Of a DNA stretch of 64,000 nt, positions 26,801 to 34,617 are shown piece by piece (the first letter of the stretch is position 1; each line of letters opens with the position of its first letter). Source of the stretch: Fragum whitleyi (lineage: Eukaryota > Mollusca > Bivalvia > Cardiida > Cardiidae). The stretch is from positions 66,049,020 to 66,113,019 of the forward strand of contig OX411548.1 in assembly GCA_948146395.1 (NCBI GenBank), in the 5' to 3' direction. The position numbers and the translations under genes were made by a program. Under the pieces are notes generated by a model. It was not told where the DNA came from. It ran no database searches and saw only the letters and a program-made list of their open reading frames with translations.

Positions 26801-27230
26801 AACCAGGCTATATCATGTTATTTTCGGCGTTATTTCGGGACCTAAACTTACCCAATCCTTTCATGGCCCCGTGTAACTTTTCGGCGTTATTTCGGGACCT
26901 AAACTTACCAAATCCTTTCATGGCCTCGTGTAACTTTTCGGCGTTATTTCGGGACCTAAACTTACCCAATCCTTTCATGGCCTCGTGTAACTTATCAGCG
27001 TCATTTCGGGACCTAAACTTACCCAATCCTTTCATGGCCTCGTGTAACTTATCGGCGTTATTTCGGGACCTAAACTTACCCAATCCTTTCATGGCCTCGT
27101 GTAACTTATCGGCGTTATTTCGGGACCTAAACTTACCCAATCCTTTCATGGCCTCGTGTAACTTGTCGGCGTCATCGCTCGCCTCCTCGTCAGTGTAAAT
27201 GAAGTCGCCATAAACAGTTCCCTTCGAGCA
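11991..27230 (-). CDS. Annexin A (four-repeat annexin, eight coding exons found, start-codon exon missing)
   Basis: Joining minus-strand exons 27230-27137, 24908-24814, 24433-24320, 20282-20192, 18000-17855, 16435-16258, 14659-14547 and 12128-11991 gives one open frame of 322 residues plus stop. All junctions are GT-AG and phase is kept throughout. Annexins are Ca2+-dependent phospholipid-binding proteins of the cytosolic membrane face. Numbering from the first residue found, repeat 1 has G30-L-G32-T with E72, and repeat 2 has G102-F-G104-T with D144; both match the type II Ca2+ site spacing. Repeats 3 and 4 keep GT and the distal acid but lack the first glycine (E and C instead). The N-terminus GTVYGDF resembles the GTV start of other annexins. 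The exon with the initiator Met should lie above 27.3 kb on the minus strand and was not identified. The family assignment is firm; the subfamily is not. Confidence 0.95.
12292..12441. mobile_element. Palindromic MITE (GTGGACCCGTAATAG family)
   Basis: Termini AAGGTGGTTGACCCGTAATAG and GGATCCACCACCTT with an inner inverted repeat around CGAGGTTTCCTAATG. In annexin A intron 7. Confidence 0.85.
12722..13050. repeat. Tandem duplication with decayed copies of annexin A exon 7 end
   Basis: About 150-bp units (12722-12846, 12847-12999 and a partial third). Each full unit ends with a match to the last 30 nt of annexin A exon 7: [10 protein letters not shown] at 12965-12999 (one mismatch in 30 nt) and [10 protein letters not shown] at 12814-12848. 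Neither is followed by GT, and the upstream part of the exon is absent, so they are non-functional fragments in intron 7. Confidence 0.85.
13045..13485 (+). mobile_element. Interspersed element with GAACAACAAAAGCT palindrome
   Basis: Starts GAGGATAATCGTTTGTTTC, has an inverted repeat of TGTTCA..AAAAGCTATATTTTCA around CACGAGCCACGAGTG, then CGCGTCATTTTGCACGTGAT and GATAATCTACCGTTATT. Copies at 25800 (minus), 39025, 53440 and 59600. Confidence 0.8.
13494..14526 (+). mobile_element. Composite element, AGCTCCACTGGC type, in annexin A intron 7
   Basis: Starts TTTTTAGCTCCACTGGC with folded complement GCCACTGGAGCT, then a GTGCGTCC-rich stretch. About five units of roughly 185 bp follow (ATATCAACCAAATTTTACAT). 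It ends with TGTGGAGCGACACAAGCC just before annexin A exon 7. Confidence 0.85.
14547..14659 (-). CDS. Annexin A exon 7: start of repeat 4
   Basis: Encodes [20 protein letters not shown], then [18 protein letters not shown]. It is 113 nt, matching annexin B. The acceptor is ATTTTCAG and the donor GTATGT. The repeat 4 loop reads TECIGT where most annexins have MKGxGT. The 3' 30 nt of this exon recur twice as decayed copies in the next intron (12814-12848 and 12965-12999). Confidence 0.95.
14779..15122. mobile_element. MITE with TTAACCCTTTCCTGT termini
   Basis: Perfect terminal inverted repeats TTAACCCTTTCCTGT and ACAGGAAAGGGTTAA. Contains a hairpin at about 14838-14898 (TTTGTAGAAAAAG against CTTTTTCTACAAA). 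In annexin A intron 6. Confidence 0.85.
15692..16133 (+). mobile_element. MITE Q (TACAGTTA..ATCGTGAAATTGAC family)
   Basis: Right end TCAATTTCACGA..TAACTGTA, inner palindrome ATATCGCTAATTTTGTTCAG, and CGCTGAGTGAATGATTT. One of about a dozen copies in the window. In annexin A intron 6. Confidence 0.85.
16258..16435 (-). CDS. Annexin A exon 6: repeat 3
   Basis: Encodes [18 protein letters not shown] to DGYLTI, the whole helix A-D core of repeat 3. It is 178 nt, the same as in annexin B, and 46 of 59 residues match that exon by eye. The acceptor is GTCATCAG and the donor GTAAGA. The first Gly of the Ca2+ loop is Glu, so this site is probably weak. Confidence 0.95.
16525..16682. mobile_element. 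Small MITE with GTGCGTTTTTAGGATTAAG termini
   Basis: Inverted ends GCGTTTTTAGGATTAAGA and TCTTAATCTAAAAAACGC, with an inner ATTTTTAATCGGGATATCTC repeat. In annexin A intron 5. Confidence 0.8.
17300..17625. repeat. Second copy of the 8521-8855 repeat
   Basis: The same order of phrases with an inner palindrome TTGATAATTGTCTCGG / CCAATTATCAA. In annexin A intron 5. Confidence 0.75.
17688..17799. repeat. (AAT)n microsatellite
   Basis: About 37 AAT units with two CAG interruptions, ending 55 nt from annexin A exon 5. Open frames here (poly-Asn, poly-Ile) are repeat artefacts. Confidence 0.95.
17855..18000 (-). CDS. Annexin A exon 5: end of repeat 2 and linker to repeat 3
   Basis: Encodes [20 protein letters not shown] through the [20 protein letters not shown] linker, 49 codons with the split first codon. 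D in CDTSG is the distal ligand of the repeat 2 Ca2+ site. The acceptor is CCCACAAAG and the donor GTAAGT. Confidence 0.95.
18290..19500. repeat. Worn interspersed repeat, no gene
   Basis: Both ends resemble 780-1110 in the same order (GACGTTTCATAAAAC.. AAAGTGGGCAT.. and TTACTAAACTTACG..TACTTTTCAG), with about 850 bp of AT-rich sequence between. The short open frame at 19315-19503 lies in this repeat. In annexin A intron 4. Confidence 0.55.
19600..19935 (+). mobile_element. Degenerate MITE Q
   Basis: Contains ATATCGATATTTATTACCTCCC, GAGCGTTTTTGATCGATTGG and GGATGAGAGTCAATTTAA in family order, with high divergence. Confidence 0.6.
19938..20178. mobile_element. MITE (GAGCCTCTGCGTGACATTTCC) next to annexin A exon 4
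   Basis: Termini GAGCCTCTGCGTGACATTTC and GGAAATCACACGCACAGGCTC, inner palindrome CTGGTCAGACTGTGCGGATG. Full copy, ending 13 nt from the exon 4 boundary. Confidence 0.9.
20192..20282 (-). CDS. Annexin A exon 4: repeat 2 calcium loop
   Basis: Encodes [20 protein letters not shown] to AYRA, the GxGT loop and helix B of repeat 2. It is 91 nt, the same as in annexin B. The acceptor is ATGTTTCAG and the donor GTACAG. The exon is squeezed between two interspersed elements, one ending about 13 nt downstream of its donor end and one starting about 11 nt upstream of its acceptor. Confidence 0.95.
20294..20775 (-). mobile_element. AGCTCACCTGAGC-type element remnant
   Basis: On the minus strand the 3' end reads CAGGTGAGCGATTAAGAG..CCCTCTTGT (20334-20294), and a worn start with CCTGAGCAC and GGCATCCGTCCGTCGTCCGG lies near 20775-20700. 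Its CCCTCTTGT end sits directly before the annexin A exon 4 acceptor. Confidence 0.75.
21455..21748 (-). mobile_element. tRNA-derived SINE, second family
   Basis: The head at 21748-21665 (minus) starts ACCAGCC and ends GGGCTGGT, with GCTCTGTTGGTAAAGC and GTGGGTTCGATTCCC (A and B boxes). Extra bases after the acceptor stem argue against a working tRNA. The body has GGATGAGACGTTAAACCGAG and CGTTAAAGAACCATGGCGG. Unrelated to the CAATCAATC SINE. Confidence 0.75.
22684..23330 (+). repeat. Interspersed repeat S, copy 1
   Basis: Colinear with 52290-52862: AAAGGTTGTACATGTAAAAC, GTCTCGAGACTGACTGTCG, CGGCTAATTACTACAAGTTG and a terminal palindrome TGGTGAACGA..TCGTTCACCA. In annexin A intron 3, antisense to the gene. 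The stretch from 21750 to 22680 shows nothing recognisable. Confidence 0.8.
23604..23632. repeat. Short perfect palindrome
   Basis: ATTGAAGACTGTTTTAAACAG and its complement. A single-arm relative lies at about 15436 (ATTGAAGACTG). Confidence 0.7.
23845..24276 (+). mobile_element. MITE Q
   Basis: ATCATGAAATTGACAAGGTG to GTCAATTTCACGATGTAATT, with the inner TCTATTTTGTTCAGG / CTGAACAAAATTAGCGATA palindrome. Ends 43 nt from annexin A exon 3. Confidence 0.85.
24320..24433 (-). CDS. Annexin A exon 3: end of repeat 1 into repeat 2
   Basis: Encodes [18 protein letters not shown] and onward to LHDSMS, 38 codons. It holds the distal acidic ligand of the repeat 1 Ca2+ site (E in KSEL). The acceptor is TATCTTTCAG and the donor GTAAGT. 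A MITE ends about 43 nt beyond the donor. Confidence 0.95.
24814..24908 (-). CDS. Annexin A exon 2: repeat 1 helices A-C
   Basis: Encodes [20 protein letters not shown] onward to FGQLSGD, the GTDE/NAQRQ signature of annexin repeat 1. The acceptor is GCTTTCAG and the donor GTAAGC. The 95-nt length equals annexin B exon 2. The glycine codon at the 5' junction is split (G|GT). Confidence 0.95.
25490..25735 (-). mobile_element. Degenerate MITE Q fragment
   Basis: GTGAAATTGTTTGTCATTCCG, AAACACTCACTCAAATCG and AATCGTTCAAGACGATCAAC follow family order on the minus strand. Half of the element is missing. Confidence 0.6.
25800..26225 (-). mobile_element. Interspersed element R, minus copy
   Basis: AACGGTAGATTATCACTTGA, GACGCGCTTTACGG, and an inner palindrome GTGAACAACAAAAGCT / AGCGTTTGTTGTTCAC. 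Reverse of the copy at 13045. In annexin A intron 1. Confidence 0.8.
26448..26604 (-). repeat. Older diverged copies of the 57-bp donor unit
   Basis: Two full 57-bp units and one partial, about 210 bp further into intron 1, clearly related ([11 protein letters not shown] against [11 protein letters not shown]) but much more diverged. The first still has GGGTAAGT; the second has GGGTAGGT; the third has lost the motif. Confidence 0.85.
26817..27176 (-). repeat. 57-bp minisatellite carrying six annexin splice donors
   Basis: Six near-identical 57-bp units. Each encodes [18 protein letters not shown] on the minus strand and contains GGGTAAGT or a close variant. The donor hexamers (plus-strand ACTTAC) start at 27131, 27074, 27017, 26960, 26903 and 26846, exactly 57 bp apart. 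The unit spans the end of annexin A exon 1, its donor and the first bases of intron 1. The frame stays open through all six units. Confidence 0.95.
27137..27230 (-). CDS. Annexin A exon 1 found: N-terminal segment and start of repeat 1
   Basis: Encodes [10 protein letters not shown] through HEAMKGLG, 31 codons plus one base. The acceptor is a strong pyrimidine tract ending TTCTTCAG (AG at 27232-27231). The first donor is GGGTAAGT with intron position 1 at 27136. The last third of the exon plus the donor is the first unit of a 57-bp tandem array, so the true exon end could be at any of six in-frame donors. The 27137 end aligns with annexin B and with the family and is preferred. Phase 0 at the 5' end implies an upstream coding exon. 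Confidence 0.92.
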
Positions 27231-27482
27231 CTGAAGAAAAAAGAAAAACGGATTATTGTATTTGTTTGACAAACCCTGTATAGTTCCGCAAGAAAGAGTG
27301 AGGTCCGAGAAGCCGTTATCTCCTATCATTTTCAATGTAAAAATGATCTTTGATCACTCACTTGAAATTGCAGGTCTATATCAAAGATGACTATATGGCG
27401 CACAGTTATAACATCAAGCAATTGACAGTTATCTCAATCAAAACCATCGCTAAATCGCTCACTCATCTCTCTATGGCAAACG

Positions 27483-27923
27483 TACAGTTAGATGCATCGT
27501 GAAATTGACATTCGCCTCATTCAAAATCATTCTAAATCGCCCACTCAGCGCTCCATTTATTCATTCCAAACACTCACTCAAACCATTCGAAAACTCTCAA
27601 ACCAATTGAAAAGTATAGAACCAACAACGTCATTCATAATAAATTTGGATAGAGAAAAATCGCGATTTAACTGATATAATTCAAATTGTAAGCGTCTGAA
27701 AGATTCTCAAAAAAATAGGAAGCTATCAATAGAACTTGTTTGCATATTTTATTAAAGGGAGGTTATCAACATCGCTAATTTTGTTCATCCTGAACATAAT
27801 TTGCGATATACGATTACCTTCCATTAAAGTCACTCAAAACTCGCTCCACACACTCATTCAATTTCATTCCTAAATCATTCCAAAATAATTCACCTTGTCA
27901 ATTTCACGATGTTGTTAACTGTA
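27483..27923 (-). mobile_element. MITE Q upstream of annexin A exon 1
   Basis: TIRs TACAGTTAGATGCATCGTGA and its counterpart ending TTAACTGTA, inner palindrome ATCGCTAATTTTGTTCATCC / CCTGAACATAATTTGCGATA. Confidence 0.9.
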
Positions 27924-28035
27924 GCCACTGTGCAGTCAAAAGTAAAATTGGACGACAAAACACATCAATCCTAGGATTTGGACCTGTTTAATGATATCCT
28001 AGATAAGAATGGTCCATTTATCAATTAGATGCTGA

Positions 28036-29116
28036 TTTTTAGCTCCACTGGCCGAAGGCAGACTGTCCGCCGTGCGTCCGTCCGTCCGTCGTTTCGTGCG
28101 TAAACCTTTTCTTTAAACATCTTCCCCTCCCAAAGCAATGGGTGGATTTTAACAAAACTTGGTAAGAATCTTGCTTGGGTGACCAACTTCTGGTTCAAGA
28201 AAAAAAAATTTGATAGACCCACGAATATGGGCATCGCAGGGCGGGGCTGATTTAGAGCCCAAAATCTTTGAAGGACATGTCATCCTAAACCAATGGGCTG
28301 ATTTCAATGAACATGGGCAAAGACGTTCCTTGGATGACCCTTTACTTAAATTGTTTAAAAAAAAAAAAAAAAATGATTGTCCAATAAATATGAGTGTGAC
28401 AGGGCGGGGCTTATTTGAGCCCGAAATCTTTAAACGACATCTTCTCCTGAACCGTTGGGCCGATTTTAATAAAACTTTCCTAGAAGGTTCTTTTGGTGAC
28501 CCTTTCAAAAGTTGTTCAAGAAATTTTGATTGGCTAATAAATATGGGCGTGGCGAGGGAGGGGGGCTTATTTTGAGTCCGAAATCATTGAATGTCATCTC
28601 CTACTGGACCACTTTGGCGATTGAAAAAAAAGAAACCTTACTGGAAGGTTCCTTTTAGTGACTCTGACCAAAAAAATGCTCGCAAAATTTTGATTGGTCC
28701 ATAAATATGGATGTGATGGGTGGGGTTGGGGGTTTATTTTGAGCCCCAAATCGACATCTCATCCTGAACCACAGGGCCGATTGCAATGAAACTTATATAG
28801 AACTTTCCTTGGGTAACCCTTTCAAAATATTGCTCAAAAATTTGATTGGCCTAAAAATACGGGCAGGACAAGGCTTCTTTTGAGCCCAAAAGACATCTCC
28901 TCCTGAATTTAATGTTTTAATAAAATGGGTAAAGGGAAGCAGGTTCATGGTGACTGAGTGTTTTGGTGCAATGTGGGCCAGATCCAGTTGATCATTATAA
29001 AATGGGTCAAAAGAGATTTCAAAGTTTTGTTTTCATTGAAAGTAAACTTTATTTAATGAAAGTCTAAAGATGTTAAAGCCAGTGGAGCGATACAGGTTCT
29101 GTTGGGCCTCTTGTTT
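28036..29116 (+). mobile_element. Composite element, AGCTCCACTGGC type
   Basis: Starts TTTTTAGCTCCACTGGCCGA with GTCCGTCC repeats. About five units of roughly 180 bp follow (AAACGACATCTTCTCCTGAA). It ends CCAGTGGAGCGATACAGG..GGGCCTCTTGTTT. Open frames inside are repeat artefacts. Confidence 0.85.
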
Positions 29117-29629
29117 AGGATGTGAGTTAGAAGTTTTGCCTAGTATACATCAAATACTCCACTTTCGGATGACGTATTAAAAATCCACATTCCTCCGCAT
29201 ATTTAAACCATCTATCGAACATTACCAATATTTACCTAGGTTGGGCAAAAAGTCTCAACCTAACCTTTATCTATTACATATTTTCGACAACGGTACTAGC
29301 CTAACGCTCTTCATAAGCGTAGCCAGATGTTCGCAAAATCGCAGATGATATGCGCAAATATTGTCGTAATAAAAATGGGCGGAAGAGTAAAGACAAGAGA
29401 TATTGATCTATACAGATATAGAAGAAAAATACATGTTTAGATTTTGGAACTTAAACTTTGAACTAGAAAAAGATGAGATATCTGAGGAACAGTTTCAGTT
29501 CCGACATGCAGATCTTTCCCGGACTATTTCTGGCTTCGATAATGTAGTCCTCCGTCTGATATGCTTAAGGAGAGAATCTCCATCAGCTTAGAGAGGTACA
29601 AAGAAGAGGTGTATTTCCAGTCTAAAATC

Positions 29630-29687
29630 TTTATTTAGCATTAAAACCCTATGTTGTGGGTACTTGTTGGAATCGTCTTAACAAGAC
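29630..29687. mobile_element. Half of a GTGGGTACTCATTGGAATCG hairpin repeat, cut by the gap
   Basis: TTGTGGGTACTTGTTGGAATCGTC followed by TTAACAAGAC at the gap edge. Other copies fold back exactly after this point (42371, 42653, 47608, 63480). Confidence 0.8.
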
Positions 29688-29887
29688 NNNNNNNNNNNNN
29701 NNNNNNNNNNNNNNNNNNNNNNNNNNNNNNNNNNNNNNNNNNNNNNNNNNNNNNNNNNNNNNNNNNNNNNNNNNNNNNNNNNNNNNNNNNNNNNNNNNNN
29801 NNNNNNNNNNNNNNNNNNNNNNNNNNNNNNNNNNNNNNNNNNNNNNNNNNNNNNNNNNNNNNNNNNNNNNNNNNNNNNNNNNNNNNN
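29688..29887. other. Assembly gap, 200 N
   Basis: Exactly 200 N, probably a fixed-size scaffold gap. Open frames across it are meaningless. Confidence 0.98.
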
Positions 29888-29995
29888 TTTTCTTTTTCCT
29901 AGCAGTATACTTTCATACAAACATAAACTGTAATACAAATTACATATACACAAGTTTAAGTTACTGATCAAACGTCAATTTTGTTTATACCGGTA

Positions 29996-30265
29996 TCCAT
30001 ACATGTAAATGTAAATTTATATACGTAAATTTCTAGAGGTTGTTCGAAAAGGACATGTGAAACTTGTATCGAAAAAAGGCGATACAATCTTTTAAGACAC
30101 CATGTTTCTCAAGAAAATCCATCGGTTACTTTTTTGCGCCCAGTATACTTTTAACACATAGTAAAGTACATGTAAATGTAAATATGCGTAAATTTGTCAA
30201 GGTTATTTATGACGCATATTTACCTGTGTAAAACCTGTATCGAAAAACGGCAATAAATGTTAGAA
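29996..30265. repeat. Imperfect tandem duplication, about 150-bp unit
   Basis: Two copies of TACATGTAAATGTAAAT..CGTAAATTT followed by CTTGTATCGAAAAAAGGCGA and CCTGTATCGAAAAACGGCAA. Confidence 0.65.
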
Positions 30266-30676
30266 AGATGAATTTGATACAGTGTTTCACTGCTTGCCTC
30301 ACTTATGATTTATTACATTTAGTTCGTTTGCTTGAATGGAGTTTAACAACTTCGCTTTAGACAACTTTTCAGTCATATGGCGGCGACTGGAGCACCCAAC
30401 AATCGATTCCTAGAACTGATGTTCTTGCGCAAGTACTATCTTTACATCTGCTTGTTTACAACTTCTTTCCCAAGTATACATAACTGCATGCTGTTATCCG
30501 CCCAATGTTTTGGAAATTGTCGGAAAGGGTGTGACCTGCCGACGAGGATCATGCCCGTGTCCCCCCGATTGAAAGTCCGACTCGCATCCAACTGCAAAAT
30601 ACCATCAGCTCTCTCAAATTTAGCAATCGGTATTAAGGTTTTATATATGTTGCTGTATTAAAAATGTTTTTCAATG

Positions 30677-31012
30677 ATCAAAACCTCGTAATAGATGTTT
30701 GATTATGATATTAATTACGAGGTATTAGGCTTCCCGAGGACAACACAGTCGATTTCTTCCAAAACCTCGTAACTACAGCTTTATCTAAGCTGTAGTTACG
30801 AGGTTTTAGAAGAAATTTGAAGACACGCTCTTTTGGGGCAATTCCTCTCAACCTTAAGGCAGTGGACCCGTATTAGTTCCGCAACATTTCACATGTTCTT
30901 AACACTGTAAAAGTTCATGACTTCCGAAACGTGATGGTACTATTACGGGTCCACTACCTGAAATCTTGTAACTCCAGCTTATTCAGGGTGTGGTTACGAG
31001 GTTTGGTCAATC
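30677..31012. repeat. Cluster of AACCTCGTAACTACAGCT palindromes with a MITE
   Basis: Perfect 20-bp inverted repeat at 30761-30807 (7-nt loop), worn relatives at 30679-30725 and 30961-31005, and a GTGGACCCGTATTAG-type MITE at 30857-30960 between them. Confidence 0.85.
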
Positions 31013-31451
31013 GACGGAGATATAACTACGCCTACGAACTCGGAAGAATAATTGCTTGTTCTTAAACAACGCCTTGGTGGCGACTGGTGAACCTAATCTT
31101 GTCTGCTTTAAGTATAACATCCCTGAAATACATCTTATGCTTCAACCTCTTTATCAGCTCACAAATCTGACTTAACCGTAGTCTGATGAAATTTTCATAT
31201 TGAGCTACTTTGCAAACAAAATAGTCGTGGCCCAAAAAAGTTATGATGAGATATATTTGTATTTAATAAAGGTATTTCATCTTGATTCACCAACCATTTG
31301 CAATATTTCCGCCCACGACATATCAAACTATTCCCACACATTAACATTTTCCTCATCATAAAATCACGATAAAAGAAAACTTAAAATTACTGTGGGAAAA
31401 GGATGAATTTCTTCTTTATCCACATGCATGCTATTCAAAAAGAATGGGAGC

Positions 31452-31665
31452 CTGTGTGTGACATTTCAAACCATTTGACATGAGCGTGAGGTTCCAAACA
31501 TCGGGCTGCCTAGACGGCAAAATCGTGTAATTGAAACTTTGTCCCAATGCCCCAAGATATGCTGGGGGCTTATTTATCTAAAAAACGAAGAGTGAAGTCC
31601 CTGGACAGACTGTGTGGATGCACATTTGAAATTGTTGAAAATGTTACACACAGCCTCACATTATG
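31452..31665. mobile_element. MITE (GAGCCTGTGCGTGACATTT family)
   Basis: AGCCTGTGTGTGACATTTCA to AAAATGTTACACACAGCCTC with CTGGACAGACTGTGTGGATG inside. The second arm of the inner palindrome is deleted. Confidence 0.8.
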
Positions 31666-31726
31666 TTTTTGTTTGAATTCCACTCAAAATTGTTGTCTTT
31701 GAATTTGAAGAAGTTCACAATTTTAA

Positions 31727-32423
31727 CCGAGGTTTCCTAAAAAAATTGCAAGTATAAGGTAACCTCGGTTAACACTGTTAAAGTTCAAGACCTTTTTTCA
31801 AAACATTGCGGATCTAATAAGGGCACACTACCTTAAAAGTTCACATTCGAAAGAATTCCTTTGACGGCGTATTGAATTTTACGTCCCACTCAATAGCCAA
31901 GGTCATACGGAGATGGGATTGATTGAGGTAGTGGACCCGTTATTGTTCCCAATCCAGCATTTTTCCTCAGGCTTTTGAGAACTGGTCCGAAACTAGGTAT
32001 TTGGGCAAAAATGCGATGTTTTAACAAAAAATGAGGAAAATCTTATTAAAATGGTTTTGAACAAATACTTAAGTATTGTGTACAAATTACCTGAATAAAG
32101 TTTTCTTTGTCTCTGAAGATTAAACTGAGAAACAACGTTTTTATCCAAAATTTTCACTTTAAGAGTTTGGAAAGTCCATGATCTTGATAAATTGGGAATT
32201 TTTTCATGATTTTGGGAAAAAAGTCACTTTTTGGCATTTGGAGCGGGTCCTTTTCAGGGTACTAGTCAAAGAAGGAGAAAAAAGGCTGGAAACGTTTCGG
32301 AACTCATGATCTTTCACAATGTTGACCGAGGTTTCCTAATGAATATCATTAGGAAATCTAGTTTTACACTGTTAAAGTGATTACTTCCGAAACTTTGTGG
32401 AACTATTACGGTCCCACTACCTT
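31727..32423. mobile_element. Two GTGGACCCGTAATAG-type MITEs, one with an insert
   Basis: A right-hand part at 31727-31838. A second copy runs from GAGGTAGTGGACCCGTTATT (31924) to TTACGGTCCCACTACCTT (32423), split by about 330 bp of unrelated sequence before GGAACTCATGATCTTTCAC. Confidence 0.75.
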
Positions 32424-33009
32424 TAAGTCTCATCCCTTATACCGGAGAAGCGGCGATTCGAACCAGGGACTCCTTACTTCGGAGTCTAAAACGTTACAAC
32501 TGAACTTGTTCTCGTCCCCGAAAAATATTTTCTACCCTTTTGGTATGGCGTACATGTGATTTGTGTAAGTTTTATTCATTTTACCGTAATTTATGCATCA
32601 GTAATTTTGTGATTTTTTTGAAGCTATAAATACATCATACATGTAAAAGTCAACATCGATGTCATAAAATATTAGAAAAGATGAAAAGAAAAAAATATTA
32701 GACATAGCGTATACAGTCAAGTATATTCACATTAACTATGGGGATCGCGGTCGAGTGAAAGGGGGCTGTGTGAACATTTTCTCCTGAAACACGAACTCAA
32801 GCCATTCAGGTTCCTATTTTTTAAAACCTTAAACTCGTCCAGTTTTATAGACATTGCCAACGATAGAATTTAAAAGATTTTTTTTTGTGAAATATAGTAT
32901 TGAGTAAAATGTAGACATTGCTTGAAATTAACGATTTCTTCGGTAGTGCCAAAAAGGGATATCGTGTTGTAATGGATCGAGTATGCTTTAGATGATTTGG
33001 ATATATACG

Positions 33010-33432
33010 GTTAGTAAAATCGTTAATTTAACATTTAGCTCAATCATAAGTATTCAAAACCACTCGACCAGCGCCCCTATCATTCATTCCAAACACTCAC
33101 TCAAACCATCCAAACCGCTCCGAAATCATAAGAAAACATTCCAAAATCGTTCTACACGATCAACATTGAAATCAAATCGTTATACTACGATTTTATTGGC
33201 TGGTGTGGATTTTTTAAGTGTAACTGAAGACACACAAACAAAAAAGTACGTGTATTGCATTATAGGGAGGTAACATATATCGCTAATTTAGTTGACCTTG
33301 AACAACATTATAGCGTTATTTATTACCTGCCATTAATTTTACCCAAAACTCGCTCCAGACTCTAATTCAATTTCATTCCAAATTCATTAAAATCATTCAT
33401 CTTTTAAATTTCACGATGTTCTTGACCGTATA
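33010..33432 (-). mobile_element. MITE Q, minus copy
   Basis: ACACTCACTCAAACCATC, ATCGCTAATTTAGTTGACC and ATTTCACGATGTTCTTGACC in family order. Termini eroded. Confidence 0.8.
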
Positions 33433-33910
33433 TCCAACGATCATACAATATAAAAAAGATACGCCCACCATTGGTCTAGAAGTAAGCCGCGTGGATAGGT
33501 AAAGTCTCGTTTCAAAATGTAAAGTTAGTTTAGCATGAATTAGTGTGATAAGAGACTATTTACTGGCTCTCAACATGAATTTACAACTTTTCTGCCCACT
33601 CACCTGTTTAATAACAAATAACTTAAATATAATCTCACTTAACAACTAAACCCTTCCCAATTTTATTTTGAAAATTTAGACCGGTTATAATTCAAAGACG
33701 AGACGACATAAAAACTCGTTAAAATAAGGCAAGCAGACATCCAATTTTTCGTTTAAGAATGCCCACTTTTACAGAAATTTTGCGTGTGGTAAAGGATCTT
33801 TTTGTTGTGGTTGCTTTTAAAAAAGAGTTCTCTAAGTTAAAGTGGTCGTAATAGAAACTGTACTTTTAAATATACTATACCTTTGTATATGTCTCTTATA
33901 AAATCTGCAC

Positions 33911-34157
33911 CAGGGGCCCGTTTTACTAAATTTTTTACGGAAAAATTAATCGTAAGCCAAAATCAAAAATCATATCAGGTGTTTTATTCATTGATAGATT
34001 CTACCTTACGATATCTCATTGGAATCGCCTATTTAAGACATTCCCAATGAGATGGTGCATGGCAGAATTCCATATTTAGTTACGACTGTAAAACCAAATT
34101 TCAATTTTGTCTTACACACAAACACAAAAAAAAGATGTTTAGTAAAACAGGCCCCCG
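33911..34157. mobile_element. MITE with GGCCCGTTTTACTAAA termini
   Basis: GGGGCCCGTTTTACTAAA and TTTAGTAAAACAGGCCCC form the ends. A central palindrome surrounds ATCTCATTGGAATCG. Copies at 41336 and 55548. Confidence 0.85.
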
Positions 34158-34354
34158 GTCTTTAAAGCACAAGTCCCCTCTTCATGCGGGTCTGTAAGTT
34201 TTTCGTTATACCTTACATACCCAAATTATTTATTTGATACAACAGAAATTTGTTTACATGCGATTTAAAGTCACGTTTAACCATATTTTCGTGGCTTGAG
34301 ACCAAATGATTAAGTCCCTAAGAAATTCCTTTAACAGTTTTGCAACTGCACTTA

Positions 34355-34617
34355 TAAGTTAAAAGCGCGTCAGACTGTCAATCTAGAGGCCCCGGGTACG
34401 ATCCCCAACGGCGGCACTCATTCTTTCCGACTATTTGTCTCTCACCAATGGGTTGCTAATCGAAGACCTATGTGAGAAAGTGGCTGGAAGCTGGGAAAGG
34501 ATGTGATGGTAGTACTGGTGAGAGAAATGTCAGGAATCCATTGTTAGCGGGTGCTCCAGCCGCAGCGATATAACTGGCAAAATGTTGAGAGTGGCGTTAG
34601 GCTACATCCAATCAATT
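34355..34617 (+). mobile_element. SINE, head partly truncated
   Basis: The tRNA-like head lacks its first part (AAAGCGCGTCAGACTGTCAA, CGATCCCCAACGGCGGC). The standard body and CAATCAATTAACATCAA tail follow. Confidence 0.85.

Noticed and set aside
26815..27198. Plus-strand 127-codon open frame with [14 protein letters not shown] repeats
   Set aside because: Antisense shadow of the 57-bp array, whose 19-codon period keeps all frames open.
28149..28575. Opposed open frames of about 120 codons
   Set aside because: They lie in tandem units of a composite element, with no start context or domain.
29403..29591. 62-codon open frame rich in Glu and Asp, candidate annexin first exon
   Set aside because: Plus strand, so wrong for annexin A, and 22 kb from annexin B with no matching donor context. 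No family resemblance.
29651..29971. Open frames of about 80-100 codons at the gap
   Set aside because: They consist of N-derived residues.
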